A DNA stretch of 64,000 nucleotides from Baekduia soli (GTDB lineage Bacteria; Actinomycetota; Thermoleophilia; Solirubrobacterales; Solirubrobacteraceae): assembly GCF_007970665.1 (NCBI RefSeq), contig NZ_CP042430.1, forward strand, positions 868,001 to 932,000. The letters run 5' to 3'. How positions within the stretch are numbered: the stretch's first letter is position 1; every line of letters begins with the position of its first letter. A program made the position numbers and the translations under genes. This document shows positions 48,965 to 56,708 of this stretch, piece by piece. The notes under the pieces were generated by a model. The model was not told the DNA's origin. It worked only from the letters and a program-made list of their open reading frames with translations, and made no database searches.

Positions 48965-48992
48965 TGATCGGTCCCGGAGACGGCCGCTTGAG
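48965..48992 (-). promoter_or_regulatory. sigma-28-like promoter of the Gfo/Idh oxidoreductase
   Basis: Minus strand: CTCAAG (48992-48987), a 14-base spacer and ACCGATCA (48972-48965), eleven bases from the ATG at 48953. The only copy on the minus strand. Confidence 0.65.
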
Positions 48993-49006
48993 ACCGGGAG
49001 GCGCTC

Positions 49007-49012
49007 TACAAT
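49007..49012 (+). promoter_or_regulatory. leaderless -10 box of the PglF-like gene
   Basis: TACAAT exactly six bases before the ATG at 49019. This is the best -10 hexamer of the sigma-70 type in the window. No consensus -35. Divergent from the sigma-28-like promoter only 14 bases away. Confidence 0.65.
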
Positions 49013-49018
49013 GCGGCG

Positions 49019-50977
49019 ATGCGCCGGCGCCTCCGCTCGGTCGCGCTACCCCTCCACCGTCACTCGATGCCGCAGGTGGGCATCGACGCGGCGCTGGTGG
49101 CGCTGGCCTACTTCCTCGCGTTCCGCCTGCGGTTCGACAACGGCGTGCCCGACGACTACGCCGACCTGCAGGCGGCGACCATCGCCTGGGTCGTGGGCGC
49201 CAGCGTCGTGGTGTTCACGCTGTTCCGGCTCTACGAGAAGTGGTGGCGCTACACCGGCCACCGCGACTACGTGAACATCGTCGAGGCCGTCACCGTCGGC
49301 ACGCTGTTCGTGCCGGCGTTCGTGGCGCTGACCCAGCCCGTCATCGTGCGCTCGGGGCGGGGCGACGTCGCCCTGACCGTGCCCACGGGCGTCCTGGCGC
49401 TGTTCTTCCTGCTCACGCTGACGCTCGTGGGCGGGGCGCGCTTCGTCAGCCGGGCCGTCTACGAGCGCCCGCCGGGCGGCTTCCGCGCGCGCTCGGACGC
49501 CCGCCGCGTGCTCATCGTCGGCGCCGGCGACGGCGGCCGCCTCGTGCTGCGCGAGATCCTGCGCAACCGCGACCTGGGCCTGGACCCCGTCGGCTTCGTC
49601 GACGACGACCCGACCAAGCACCGCGTGCGCATCGACGGCGTCCGCGTGCTGGGACGCACCGACGAGCTGCCGCGCATCCTCGACGAGGCCGAGCCCGACG
49701 AGGTCACCATCGCGATCCCGTCGGCACCGGGCACCCTGCGCGCCCGCGTCGTGTCGGCCTGCCGCACCCGCGGCATCCCGGTCCGGACGCTGCCGACCGT
49801 CTTCGAGCTGCTGCAGACCGGCGGCGCCAACGTCGTGCGCCAGGCGCGCCCCGTCGAGGTCGAGGACATCCTGGGCCGCGAGCCCGTGCGGATGGAGCTC
49901 GACCGCGTGGGGCGCTACCTCGACGGCGAGGTCGTCATGGTCACGGGCGCCGGCGGCTCCATCGGCTCGGAGCTGTGCCGCCAGATCTCGCGCGTGGCCC
50001 CGCGCAAGCTCATCCTCCTCGACCACGCCGAGGACAACCTCTTCCGCATCCAGCGCGAGCTGGAGGACGACCGTCACGTCCACCCCTCCACGCTGGCGGT
50101 GGTGCTCGCCGACTGCAAGGAGGGCGAGCGGATGCGCGAGGTCTTCGCCGAGCACCGCCCGACCGTCGTCTTCCACGCCGCGGCCTACAAGCACGTCGGG
50201 CTCATGGAGCTCAACCCGGTCGAGGCCGTGCGCAACAACGCGGTCGCCACGCGGCTGCTGGCGCGCGTGGCCGGCGAGCACGAGGTCAAGCGCTTCGTGC
50301 TCATCTCGACGGACAAGGCCGTCGCGCCGGCCACCGTGATGGGCGCCTCCAAGGCGCTGGCCGAGTACGCCGTCGAGGCCGCGCAGGACCGCTGGCCGCG
50401 CACGCGCTTCGCGATCGTCCGGTTCGGCAACGTCCTGGGCTCCTCGGGCTCCGTCGTGCCGATCTTCCGCCGCCAGATCGCCCGCGGTGGGCCGGTCACC
50501 GTCACCGACCTACGGATGACGCGCTACTTCATGACGATCCCGGAGGCCGTGCAGCTCGTCATCCGGTCCGGGTCGCTGGGGCAGGGCGGCGAGATCTTCG
50601 TGCTCGAGATGGGCGACCCGGTGTCGATCCGCCACCTCGCCGAGACGATGATCGAGCTCTCGGGCCTGCGTCCCGGGGAGGACATCGCCATCGAGGAGGT
50701 GGGACGCCGCCCCGGCGAGAAGCTCCACGAGGACCTCTTCAACCCCTACGAGCGCACGCAGCCCACCCCGGCCGAGAAGATCACCCGCGCCGAGCGCGAC
50801 CGCCTCGACCCCGCGGTCGTCGAGGCCATGTTCGACGAGGTCGGGCTGCTGGTCCTCGAGGGGGACGCGGCGGCGCTCGCGGCCAAGGTCTCCGAGCTCA
50901 CCGGGATGCGGGCCTCCGCCGCGCTGGCCGACCCCCCCGACGCGCCCGGACCCCAGGCAGGCCGGGCCGTTCTCTAG
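49019..50977 (+). CDS. PglF/CapD-type nucleoside-diphosphate-sugar 4,6-dehydratase
   Basis: 652 residues. About four N-terminal membrane helices lie in the first 150 residues. A CoA-binding-like Rossmann domain follows (RRVLIVGAGDGGRLVLREIL near 160), then a C-terminal SDR domain (VMVTGAGGSIGSELCRQIS near 305). The catalytic region ISTDKAVAPATVMGASKALA has Met in the place of the usual catalytic Tyr, as in PglF and WbpM. These enzymes start synthesis of bacillosamine-like and related amino sugars, often for protein glycosylation. Confidence 0.93.
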   Translation: MRRRLRSVALPLHRHSMPQVGIDAALVALAYFLAFRLRFDNGVPDDYADLQAATIAWVVGASVVVFTLFRLYEKWWRYTGHRDYVNIVEAVTVGTLFVPAFVALTQPVIVRSGRGDVALTVPTGVLALFFLLTLTLVGGARFVSRAVYERPPGGFRARSDARRVLIVGAGDGGRLVLREILRNRDLGLDPVGFVDDDPTKHRVRIDGVRVLGRTDELPRILDEAEPDEVTIAIPSAPGTLRARVVSACRTRGIPVRTLPTVFELLQTGGANVVRQARPVEVEDILGREPVRMELDRVGRYLDGEVVMVTGAGGSIGSELCRQISRVAPRKLILLDHAEDNLFRIQRELEDDRHVHPSTLAVVLADCKEGERMREVFAEHRPTVVFHAAAYKHVGLMELNPVEAVRNNAVATRLLARVAGEHEVKRFVLISTDKAVAPATVMGASKALAEYAVEAAQDRWPRTRFAIVRFGNVLGSSGSVVPIFRRQIARGGPVTVTDLRMTRYFMTIPEAVQLVIRSGSLGQGGEIFVLEMGDPVSIRHLAETMIELSGLRPGEDIAIEEVGRRPGEKLHEDLFNPYERTQPTPAEKITRAERDRLDPAVVEAMFDEVGLLVLEGDAAALAAKVSELTGMRASAALADPPDAPGPQAGRAVL

Positions 50978-50978
50978 C

Positions 50979-52082
50979 ATGGCCCCCTCCATGGTCTCGA
51001 TCCTGGCCTTCTCGGTTACGGGCAAGATCGAGCAGTACGGCGCCTACGCGGGCTTCGCCAGTGTTCTGGGGCTCGCCGTGCTCTCGCTGCTCTACTTCGC
51101 CCAGGCCCGCGAGCTCAAGCGCCTGCGCGAATGGGCGGGGCGCTCGCCCGAGCGCGCGGCCGAGCTGCAGGAACGCGTGCAGGCCGACGCCGCCCGGCGC
51201 GCCGCCGTCGTCCCTCAGGTCCAGCCCTCGCGCGTCATCCCGGCCACGCCGGGCGCGCAGGTGCCCGCCACGCCCGCCGGCCAGGCCGCCCAGGTCGCCG
51301 CACCGGGCGCGGCCGCCGGGACCACCGCCGCCGGTGCGGCCGCCGCCGCGACGGCCGCCGGCGCCGGCGTCGCCACCCCTCCCGCCGCTCCGGGCACGCC
51401 TCCGGCCGTCCCCGGCCAGTCCACCACGGTGCAGCCCGCCGCCGCGTCGGCGCCCGCCAACGGCACGGGCTCCGGCCCCGTCGTCCGTCCCGGGCAGCCG
51501 CTGCGCGTGCCGCCCGCCACCGCCGCGGCCGCCCGTGGACCCGTCACCCCCGAGCCGCCCGAGGCCGAGGGCGGCCGCAACCGGCTGCTCATCGGCGGCG
51601 CGGTCGCCGCCGTGCTCGCCGTGGTCGTCGTGGCGGTCGTGCTGCTCGTCGGCGGTGGCAGCTCGCACAGCCCCAAGAAGCCGAACACGATCTCGCAGTC
51701 GGCGGCCGGCCAGTCCAGCGCCAGCACCGCGGCGCCCGACACCAGCACCGCCGCGGCGCTGAAGCCCGGCGCGTTCACGACCGCGGTGCTCAACGGCACC
51801 ACGACGCCGGGCCTGGCGCGTGGCGTGGCCGTGCGGCTGCAGAACGCCGACTTCAAGATCGGCAACGTCACCAACGCGACCGACCAGAGCCACTCGGCGA
51901 CGATCGTCGAGTACGCGCCCAAGCACCGCAAGGAGGGCCTGGAGGTCGCCAAGGCGATCGACGTCAGCCCCGACGCGGTCCAGGCGCTGACCCCCGCCTC
52001 GCGGGCGATCGCCGGCGCCGAGGCCTTCGTCGTGGTCACGGTCGGCAACGACCAGAACCAGTCACCCCAGCAGCAGCCCTAG
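50979..52082 (+). CDS. membrane protein with LytR C-terminal domain
   Basis: 367 residues, starting one base after the previous stop. A first hydrophobic segment lies near residues 18-38 (YAGFASVLGLAVLSLLYFAQ) and a second near 200-225 (LLIGGAVAAVLAVVVVAVVL). An Ala/Pro-rich linker separates them. A C-terminal LytR_C domain near 260-350 reads FTTAVLNGTTTPGLARGVAV and IVEYAPKHRKEGLEVAKAI. LytR_C domains accompany enzymes that attach glycopolymers to the wall. Here no LCP catalytic domain is present. Confidence 0.85.
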   Translation: MAPSMVSILAFSVTGKIEQYGAYAGFASVLGLAVLSLLYFAQARELKRLREWAGRSPERAAELQERVQADAARRAAVVPQVQPSRVIPATPGAQVPATPAGQAAQVAAPGAAAGTTAAGAAAAATAAGAGVATPPAAPGTPPAVPGQSTTVQPAAASAPANGTGSGPVVRPGQPLRVPPATAAAARGPVTPEPPEAEGGRNRLLIGGAVAAVLAVVVVAVVLLVGGGSSHSPKKPNTISQSAAGQSSASTAAPDTSTAAALKPGAFTTAVLNGTTTPGLARGVAVRLQNADFKIGNVTNATDQSHSATIVEYAPKHRKEGLEVAKAIDVSPDAVQALTPASRAIAGAEAFVVVTVGNDQNQSPQQQP

Positions 52083-52097
52083 CTGACCTCGCACGCC

Positions 52098-52847
52098 GTG
52101 GCCGGCTTCCTCGACCTTCCCGAGCGCAGCCCGAAGCCGCGCCAGCACGGACTGACCAACGTCCTGGACAAGGGCCTGTCGACCGCCGAGGTCGACGGCC
52201 TCATGGAGGTCGCGGGCGCCGCCGTGGACTTCGTCAAGCTCGGCTGGGGCACCGCGCTGGTCACGGGCAATCTGGACGCCAAGCTGGCCCGCTACCGCGC
52301 CCACGGGGTGCCGGTCGTCCTCGGCGGCACGCTCACGGAGATCGCGCTGCGCGACGGGCGCCTGGACGGCCTCGTCGCCTGGCTCAAGGAGCTGGGCCTG
52401 GGCCACGTCGAGGTCAGCGACGGCACGATCGAGCTCGAGCCGGAGCGCAAGCGCGAGATCATCGCCCGGCTGGCGCGTGACTTCACGGTGTTCTCCGAGG
52501 TCGGGTCCAAGGACGCCGAGCGGATCATGGCCCCCTACCGCTGGGTGCAGGACATCGAGGCCGAGCTGGCGGCCGGGGCCTGGAAGGTCATCGCCGAGGC
52601 GCGCGAGTCGGGCACCGCCGGCATCTTCCGCCCCGACGGCGAGGTGCGCATGGGCCTCATCGACGAGATCGTCCACGCCGTGGACCCCGCGCGGCTGGTC
52701 TTCGAGGCGCCCCAGAAGGTCCAGCAGGTGTGGTTCCTGCGCCGCTTCGGGCGCGAGGTCAACCTCGGCAACATCGCGCCGGCCGACGTCCTGTCGCTGG
52801 AGACCCTGCGCCTGGGCCTGCGCTCGGACACGATGGAGGACGCATGA
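52098..52847 (+). CDS. phosphosulfolactate synthase-like protein (ComA family)
   Basis: 249 residues from a GTG at 52098. ComA-type TIM-barrel features: GLTNVLDKGLSTAEVDGLME, VDFVKLGWGTALVTGNLDAK, VVLGGTLTEIALRDGRLDGL and VSDGTIELEPERKREII. In methanogens the enzyme adds sulfite to phosphoenolpyruvate for coenzyme M; bacterial homologues have been linked to sulfolactate. It overlaps the phosphatase gene by ATGA, so a sulfolactate pathway with that phosphatase is possible but unproven. Confidence 0.85.
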   Translation: MAGFLDLPERSPKPRQHGLTNVLDKGLSTAEVDGLMEVAGAAVDFVKLGWGTALVTGNLDAKLARYRAHGVPVVLGGTLTEIALRDGRLDGLVAWLKELGLGHVEVSDGTIELEPERKREIIARLARDFTVFSEVGSKDAERIMAPYRWVQDIEAELAAGAWKVIAEARESGTAGIFRPDGEVRMGLIDEIVHAVDPARLVFEAPQKVQQVWFLRRFGREVNLGNIAPADVLSLETLRLGLRSDTMEDA

Positions 52848-53380
52848 AGATCGCGCTGGCCCGGCACGGGGAGACGCCCTACAACGCCGAGCACCGCTTC
52901 CAGGGCCACCTCCCCGTGCCCCTGACCGAGCGCGGGCGCGAGCAGGCCCACGAGCTGGCCCGTGCGGCCGCCACGCGCGACTGGGGGGCGCTGTACTGCT
53001 CGCCCCTGGCCCGCGCCCGCGAGACGGCCGACATCGTCGCCGCGGCCATCGGGCACCACCCGATGGAGGACGCCCGCTTCGCCGAGACCGACTGCGGCGA
53101 CTGGACCGACCGGTTCTTCGCCGACGTCCAGGCCGCCGAGCCCGAGCTCTTCGCCGCCTACCAGCGCGCCGACCCGGCCTTCGCCTTCCCCGGCGGCGAG
53201 TCCTTCGCCGCCCAGCAGCTGCGCGTGCTCGAGGGCATCGACGCGGTGCGCCAGGGCCCGCTGCCGGCGCTCGTGGTCTGCCACCGCGGCTCGATCCGCC
53301 TGGCCCTGGCCGCGCTGCACGCCGACGACGCGCAGCGCACGGCCGAGGTCCCCAACGCGTCGCTGGTGGACCTGCCGTGA
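52844..53380 (+). CDS. histidine phosphatase family protein
   Basis: 178 residues from the ATG at 52844. RHG motif at the start (IALARHGETPYNAEHRFQGH), LYCSPLARARETADIVAAAI and the second His in VVCHRGSIRLALAALH. It may dephosphorylate phosphosulfolactate or another phospho-ester; its true substrate cannot be told. Coupled to genes on both sides by ATGA and GTGA overlaps. Confidence 0.9.
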   Translation: MKIALARHGETPYNAEHRFQGHLPVPLTERGREQAHELARAAATRDWGALYCSPLARARETADIVAAAIGHHPMEDARFAETDCGDWTDRFFADVQAAEPELFAAYQRADPAFAFPGGESFAAQQLRVLEGIDAVRQGPLPALVVCHRGSIRLALAALHADDAQRTAEVPNASLVDLP

Positions 53381-55257
53381 GCCCGGTCGGGGCCAGACCC
53401 CGGCCCACGACGGTCGTCGTCCTCTTCGGGATCCTCGTCGCCGCGACGTTCGCGGCGTTCTTCGTCGCCCAGCGGCTCAAGAACGCCCCGAGCGTGATCC
53501 AGTCGCTGCGCATCAACAGCGCCGGGCCCGGCAACGTGTTCTCGCCCAACGGCGACGGGCGGCGCGAGCGCGTGCGCATCGCGCTCAAGCTCAAGAAGGC
53601 CGACCGCGTCACGCTGGCGGTGCTCGACGCCCGGGGCGACGTCGTGCGCACGCTCGTCGACGACCGCCCGGTCAGGGCCTACGAGACGATCGGCCTGCCG
53701 GGCGTGCCGTGGGACGGCCGCGACGATGCCGGCCGCGTCGTCCCCGACGGGCGCTACCGGCTGCGGATCACGCTGCGCAACCAGGGCCGCTCGGTCGTCG
53801 TGCCGCGGTCGATCCTCAAGGACACCAAGCCGCCCACGCCGCTGGTCACCGCGATCGGTCCCGAGACCGCCTACGGCCCCGAGCTGCTGCCCGAGGCCGG
53901 CGACCGGCCCGCGCAGATCCACTTCGGCCCTGCGCTGGCCTTCGCGCGCCTGCACATCTTCCGCACCGCGCCGGGGACGATCCGCGTGGTGCGCACGGCC
54001 GACCTCAAGCCGGGCGCCCGCGAGTTCGACTGGGACGGCACCGACGACACCGGGCGCCGCGTGTCGCCCGGCACCTACCTCGCGGTGCCCGAGTGGCGCG
54101 ACGTGGCCGGCAACATCGGCACGTCGGTCCCGCTGGACAAGGCCGGCCTGCCCGTCCTGGGCCACGGGCGCCTGCGCGGCCGCGGCGGCATCACGGTCCG
54201 CTACCTCGGGGCCCGGCCGCCCGTGACGCCGGCGCTGGCGCGCGACCGGGTGACGATCGACGTCGACAGCCGGCGGCAGCGCTACACGTGGGAGGTCCGG
54301 CGCGTCGGCGGCACCGCCGTCAAGCGCTCGGGCGCGCCGAAGACCAGGCCGCGCGTCGTGTTCGCCGCCCCTGGGGGCACCTCGGGCGCCTACGTCTTCC
54401 AGGCGCGCACGCGGACGCACACGACGCGCGTGGTCTTCGCCGTGCAGGCCCGCCGCTCCGTCGCGGGCACCGCGGCCCGGCCGCGCGGCGTGCTCGTGGT
54501 GCTGCCCGTCATCACCTGGCAGGGCCTGAACCCCGTCGACGACGACGGCGACGGCGCGCCGAACACGCTGGCGCTCGGCGTGCCCTCGCGGCCGTTCCGC
54601 GTCATGGGCGGCGGCGGCCTGCCCGCCGGGTTCACCGACCGCGAGGCGCCCATCCTGCGCTGGCTGGACCGCACGGGGCGCCGCTACGACGTGACGACCG
54701 ACCTCGCGCTCATGCTCGGCCGCGGCCCGCGGCTGACGGGCCACCACGGCGTCCTCATCCCCGGTGACGCCCGTTGGCTGCCCAGCCGGGTGCGCACCAA
54801 CCTGCGCACGTTCGCGCGCGAGGGCGGCACCGTGGTCTCCGCGGGCATCGACAGCCTGCGCCGCACGGTGCGCATCGACGACAACGGCCGTCTGGCCGAC
54901 CCGTCGGCGGAGCGGGCCACCGACCTGTTCGGCGCGCGCCTGCGGCCGCTCGTGCAGCACACGAGCGACCTGGAGAACTTCCAGGACGACGCCGACGTCA
55001 GCCTGTTCTCCGGCGGCGACGGGCTGTTCGGCGCGGTGCCGTCCTGGGAGCCGACGATGAGCGCCGGCCCCGACGCCGACCTCGTGGCCCGTGCGGTCAC
55101 CGTCGACCCCGCCGGCTTCAACGTCATCGTCGCCGTGCGCTTCGGCAAGGGACTGGTCATCCGGCCCGGCTTCCCGGCCTTCGCCCCGCGCCTGTCCACC
55201 AACGACCCCGCCGTCACCGCGCTGATGGCCCGCATGTGGACGCTCCTGTCCCGCTGA
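53377..55257 (+). CDS. membrane-anchored protein with FlgD-type Ig domains
   Basis: 626 residues from a GTG at 53377 overlapping the phosphatase stop. One N-terminal membrane helix (TTVVVLFGILVAATFAAFFV) is followed by outside domains. FlgD-Ig-like signatures include NVFSPNGDGRRERVRIALKL and WDGRDDAGRVVPDGRYRLRI, with a second copy at FDWDGTDDTGRRVSPGTYLA. The last 230 residues form another domain (LVVLPVITWQGLNPVDDDGD, GGTVVSAGIDSLRRTVRI) that resembles beta-subunit-like cell-surface proteins. Possibly part of a wall or polysaccharide scaffold. Confidence 0.8.
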   Translation: MSPVGARPRPTTVVVLFGILVAATFAAFFVAQRLKNAPSVIQSLRINSAGPGNVFSPNGDGRRERVRIALKLKKADRVTLAVLDARGDVVRTLVDDRPVRAYETIGLPGVPWDGRDDAGRVVPDGRYRLRITLRNQGRSVVVPRSILKDTKPPTPLVTAIGPETAYGPELLPEAGDRPAQIHFGPALAFARLHIFRTAPGTIRVVRTADLKPGAREFDWDGTDDTGRRVSPGTYLAVPEWRDVAGNIGTSVPLDKAGLPVLGHGRLRGRGGITVRYLGARPPVTPALARDRVTIDVDSRRQRYTWEVRRVGGTAVKRSGAPKTRPRVVFAAPGGTSGAYVFQARTRTHTTRVVFAVQARRSVAGTAARPRGVLVVLPVITWQGLNPVDDDGDGAPNTLALGVPSRPFRVMGGGGLPAGFTDREAPILRWLDRTGRRYDVTTDLALMLGRGPRLTGHHGVLIPGDARWLPSRVRTNLRTFAREGGTVVSAGIDSLRRTVRIDDNGRLADPSAERATDLFGARLRPLVQHTSDLENFQDDADVSLFSGGDGLFGAVPSWEPTMSAGPDADLVARAVTVDPAGFNVIVAVRFGKGLVIRPGFPAFAPRLSTNDPAVTALMARMWTLLSR

Positions 55258-56708
55258 TCCTCTGCGCGCTGCTGGCCGCCGGCGCCGTGCTGCTGCCCGG
55301 GGTGCGACTGCGCGCGCTGGCGACCCTCGGCGCCCTGGTGCTCGCGCCCGTCCTGCTGGTGTCCGACATCTGGGACACCGACCAGGTGCGCCCGCTGCGC
55401 GACCACCCGTCCGTGGCCGTCGCGGGGGTGGCCGCCGGGGTCGTCGTGCTCGCGGCGCTGGCCGTGCTGTTCGCCCGCCGGCCCCCGGCGTTCCCGATCG
55501 CGGCCGCCGCGGCCATCCCGTTCCGCGTCCCGATCGCCTCGGGCGGCTCGACGGCCAACCTGCTCGTCCCGCTCTACGTCGTCGTCGGCGCCGGCGCCCT
55601 GGCCTACGCGGTGCCCCGGCTGCTGCCCGGCCGCGACGACGGGCGCGAGCGCGCGGCCGGCGCGATCGAGTGGCTGCTGGCGGTCTCCGTCGTCCTCTAC
55701 GCCGTGCAGTCCTCCTACTCCGACGACTTCGGCAAGGCCCTGGAGAACGTCGTGTTCTTCTACGTGCCGTTCGCGCTGCTCTTCGCGCTGGTGGCGCGCA
55801 TCGCGTGGACGCGGCGCCTGGCCGTGCAGGTCCTCGGCGTCCTCGCCGCGCTCGCGCTGGTCTTCGCGGCCGTCGGCTTCGTCGAGTACGCCACGCGCCA
55901 CCTGCTCCTGAACCCCAAGGTCATCGCGTCGAACCAGTTCGAGTCCTCGTTCCGCGTCAACTCGCTGTTCTTCGATCCCAACATCTACGGGCGCTTCCTG
56001 GCCGTCGTGATGATCGGCGTGGCCTCCGTGCTGCTGTGGGCGCGCCGCGGGCGCGACGTCTGGGGCGCCGCGGCCGTGCTCGCGGTCCTCTGGGCCGGGC
56101 TGCTGCTCACCTTGTCGCAGTCGAGCTTCGCGGCGCTCCTGCTCGGGCTCGTCGTCCTGGCCGGCGCGCGCTGGCGCCCGCGCTGGGCGGTGGCCACCGC
56201 GGTGGCCGCGCTCGTCGTCGGCGCCGTCTTCGTCGTCGCCGCGCCGTCGGCGCTGCACCTGAACCTCAACAATTCCAAGTCGGCCGACACCGCCACGAGC
56301 GGGCGCTACGACCTCGTCAAGGGCGGGCTGCGCCTGTTCATCGCCCGCCCGCTGCAGGGCCACGGGTCGGGCTCGTTCTCGCGCTCCTACCGCCGCGCCG
56401 AGAAGGGCTCGCAGGAGCGGGCGGTCTCCGCGTCGCACACCATCCCGATCACCGTGGCCGCCGAGCAGGGGATCGGCGGCCTGCTCGTCTACCTGGCGCT
56501 CCTGGCCGCCGCGGCGGTCATGCTGTTGCGCGGCGCCCGCGGCGATCCCGTCCGGGCGACGATCGCCGCCGCCTTCATCGCGCTCGTGCTGCACACCTGG
56601 AGCTACGCCTCGTTCCTGGAGGACCCCCTGACGTGGGCGCTGCTCGGCGTGGGCCTGGCGCTGGACGTCGCGCGGAGGGCCCGGGCCGCCGGCGTGGCGC
56701 CGTCGTGA
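55236..56708 (+). CDS. O-antigen ligase-like membrane protein
   Basis: 490 residues from a GTG at 55236, overlapping the previous gene by 22 bases. About ten to twelve membrane helices. The Wzy_C/O-antigen ligase-like extracytoplasmic loop has SFRVNSLFFDPNIYGRFLAV and TSGRYDLVKGGLRLFIARPL, then SASHTIPITVAAEQGIGGLL with the conserved His. It would polymerise or ligate the glycan made by this cluster. The start is uncertain because coding overlaps; the GTG is the only good choice before the first helix. Confidence 0.85.
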   Translation: MDAPVPLILCALLAAGAVLLPGVRLRALATLGALVLAPVLLVSDIWDTDQVRPLRDHPSVAVAGVAAGVVVLAALAVLFARRPPAFPIAAAAAIPFRVPIASGGSTANLLVPLYVVVGAGALAYAVPRLLPGRDDGRERAAGAIEWLLAVSVVLYAVQSSYSDDFGKALENVVFFYVPFALLFALVARIAWTRRLAVQVLGVLAALALVFAAVGFVEYATRHLLLNPKVIASNQFESSFRVNSLFFDPNIYGRFLAVVMIGVASVLLWARRGRDVWGAAAVLAVLWAGLLLTLSQSSFAALLLGLVVLAGARWRPRWAVATAVAALVVGAVFVVAAPSALHLNLNNSKSADTATSGRYDLVKGGLRLFIARPLQGHGSGSFSRSYRRAEKGSQERAVSASHTIPITVAAEQGIGGLLVYLALLAAAAVMLLRGARGDPVRATIAAAFIALVLHTWSYASFLEDPLTWALLGVGLALDVARRARAAGVAPS

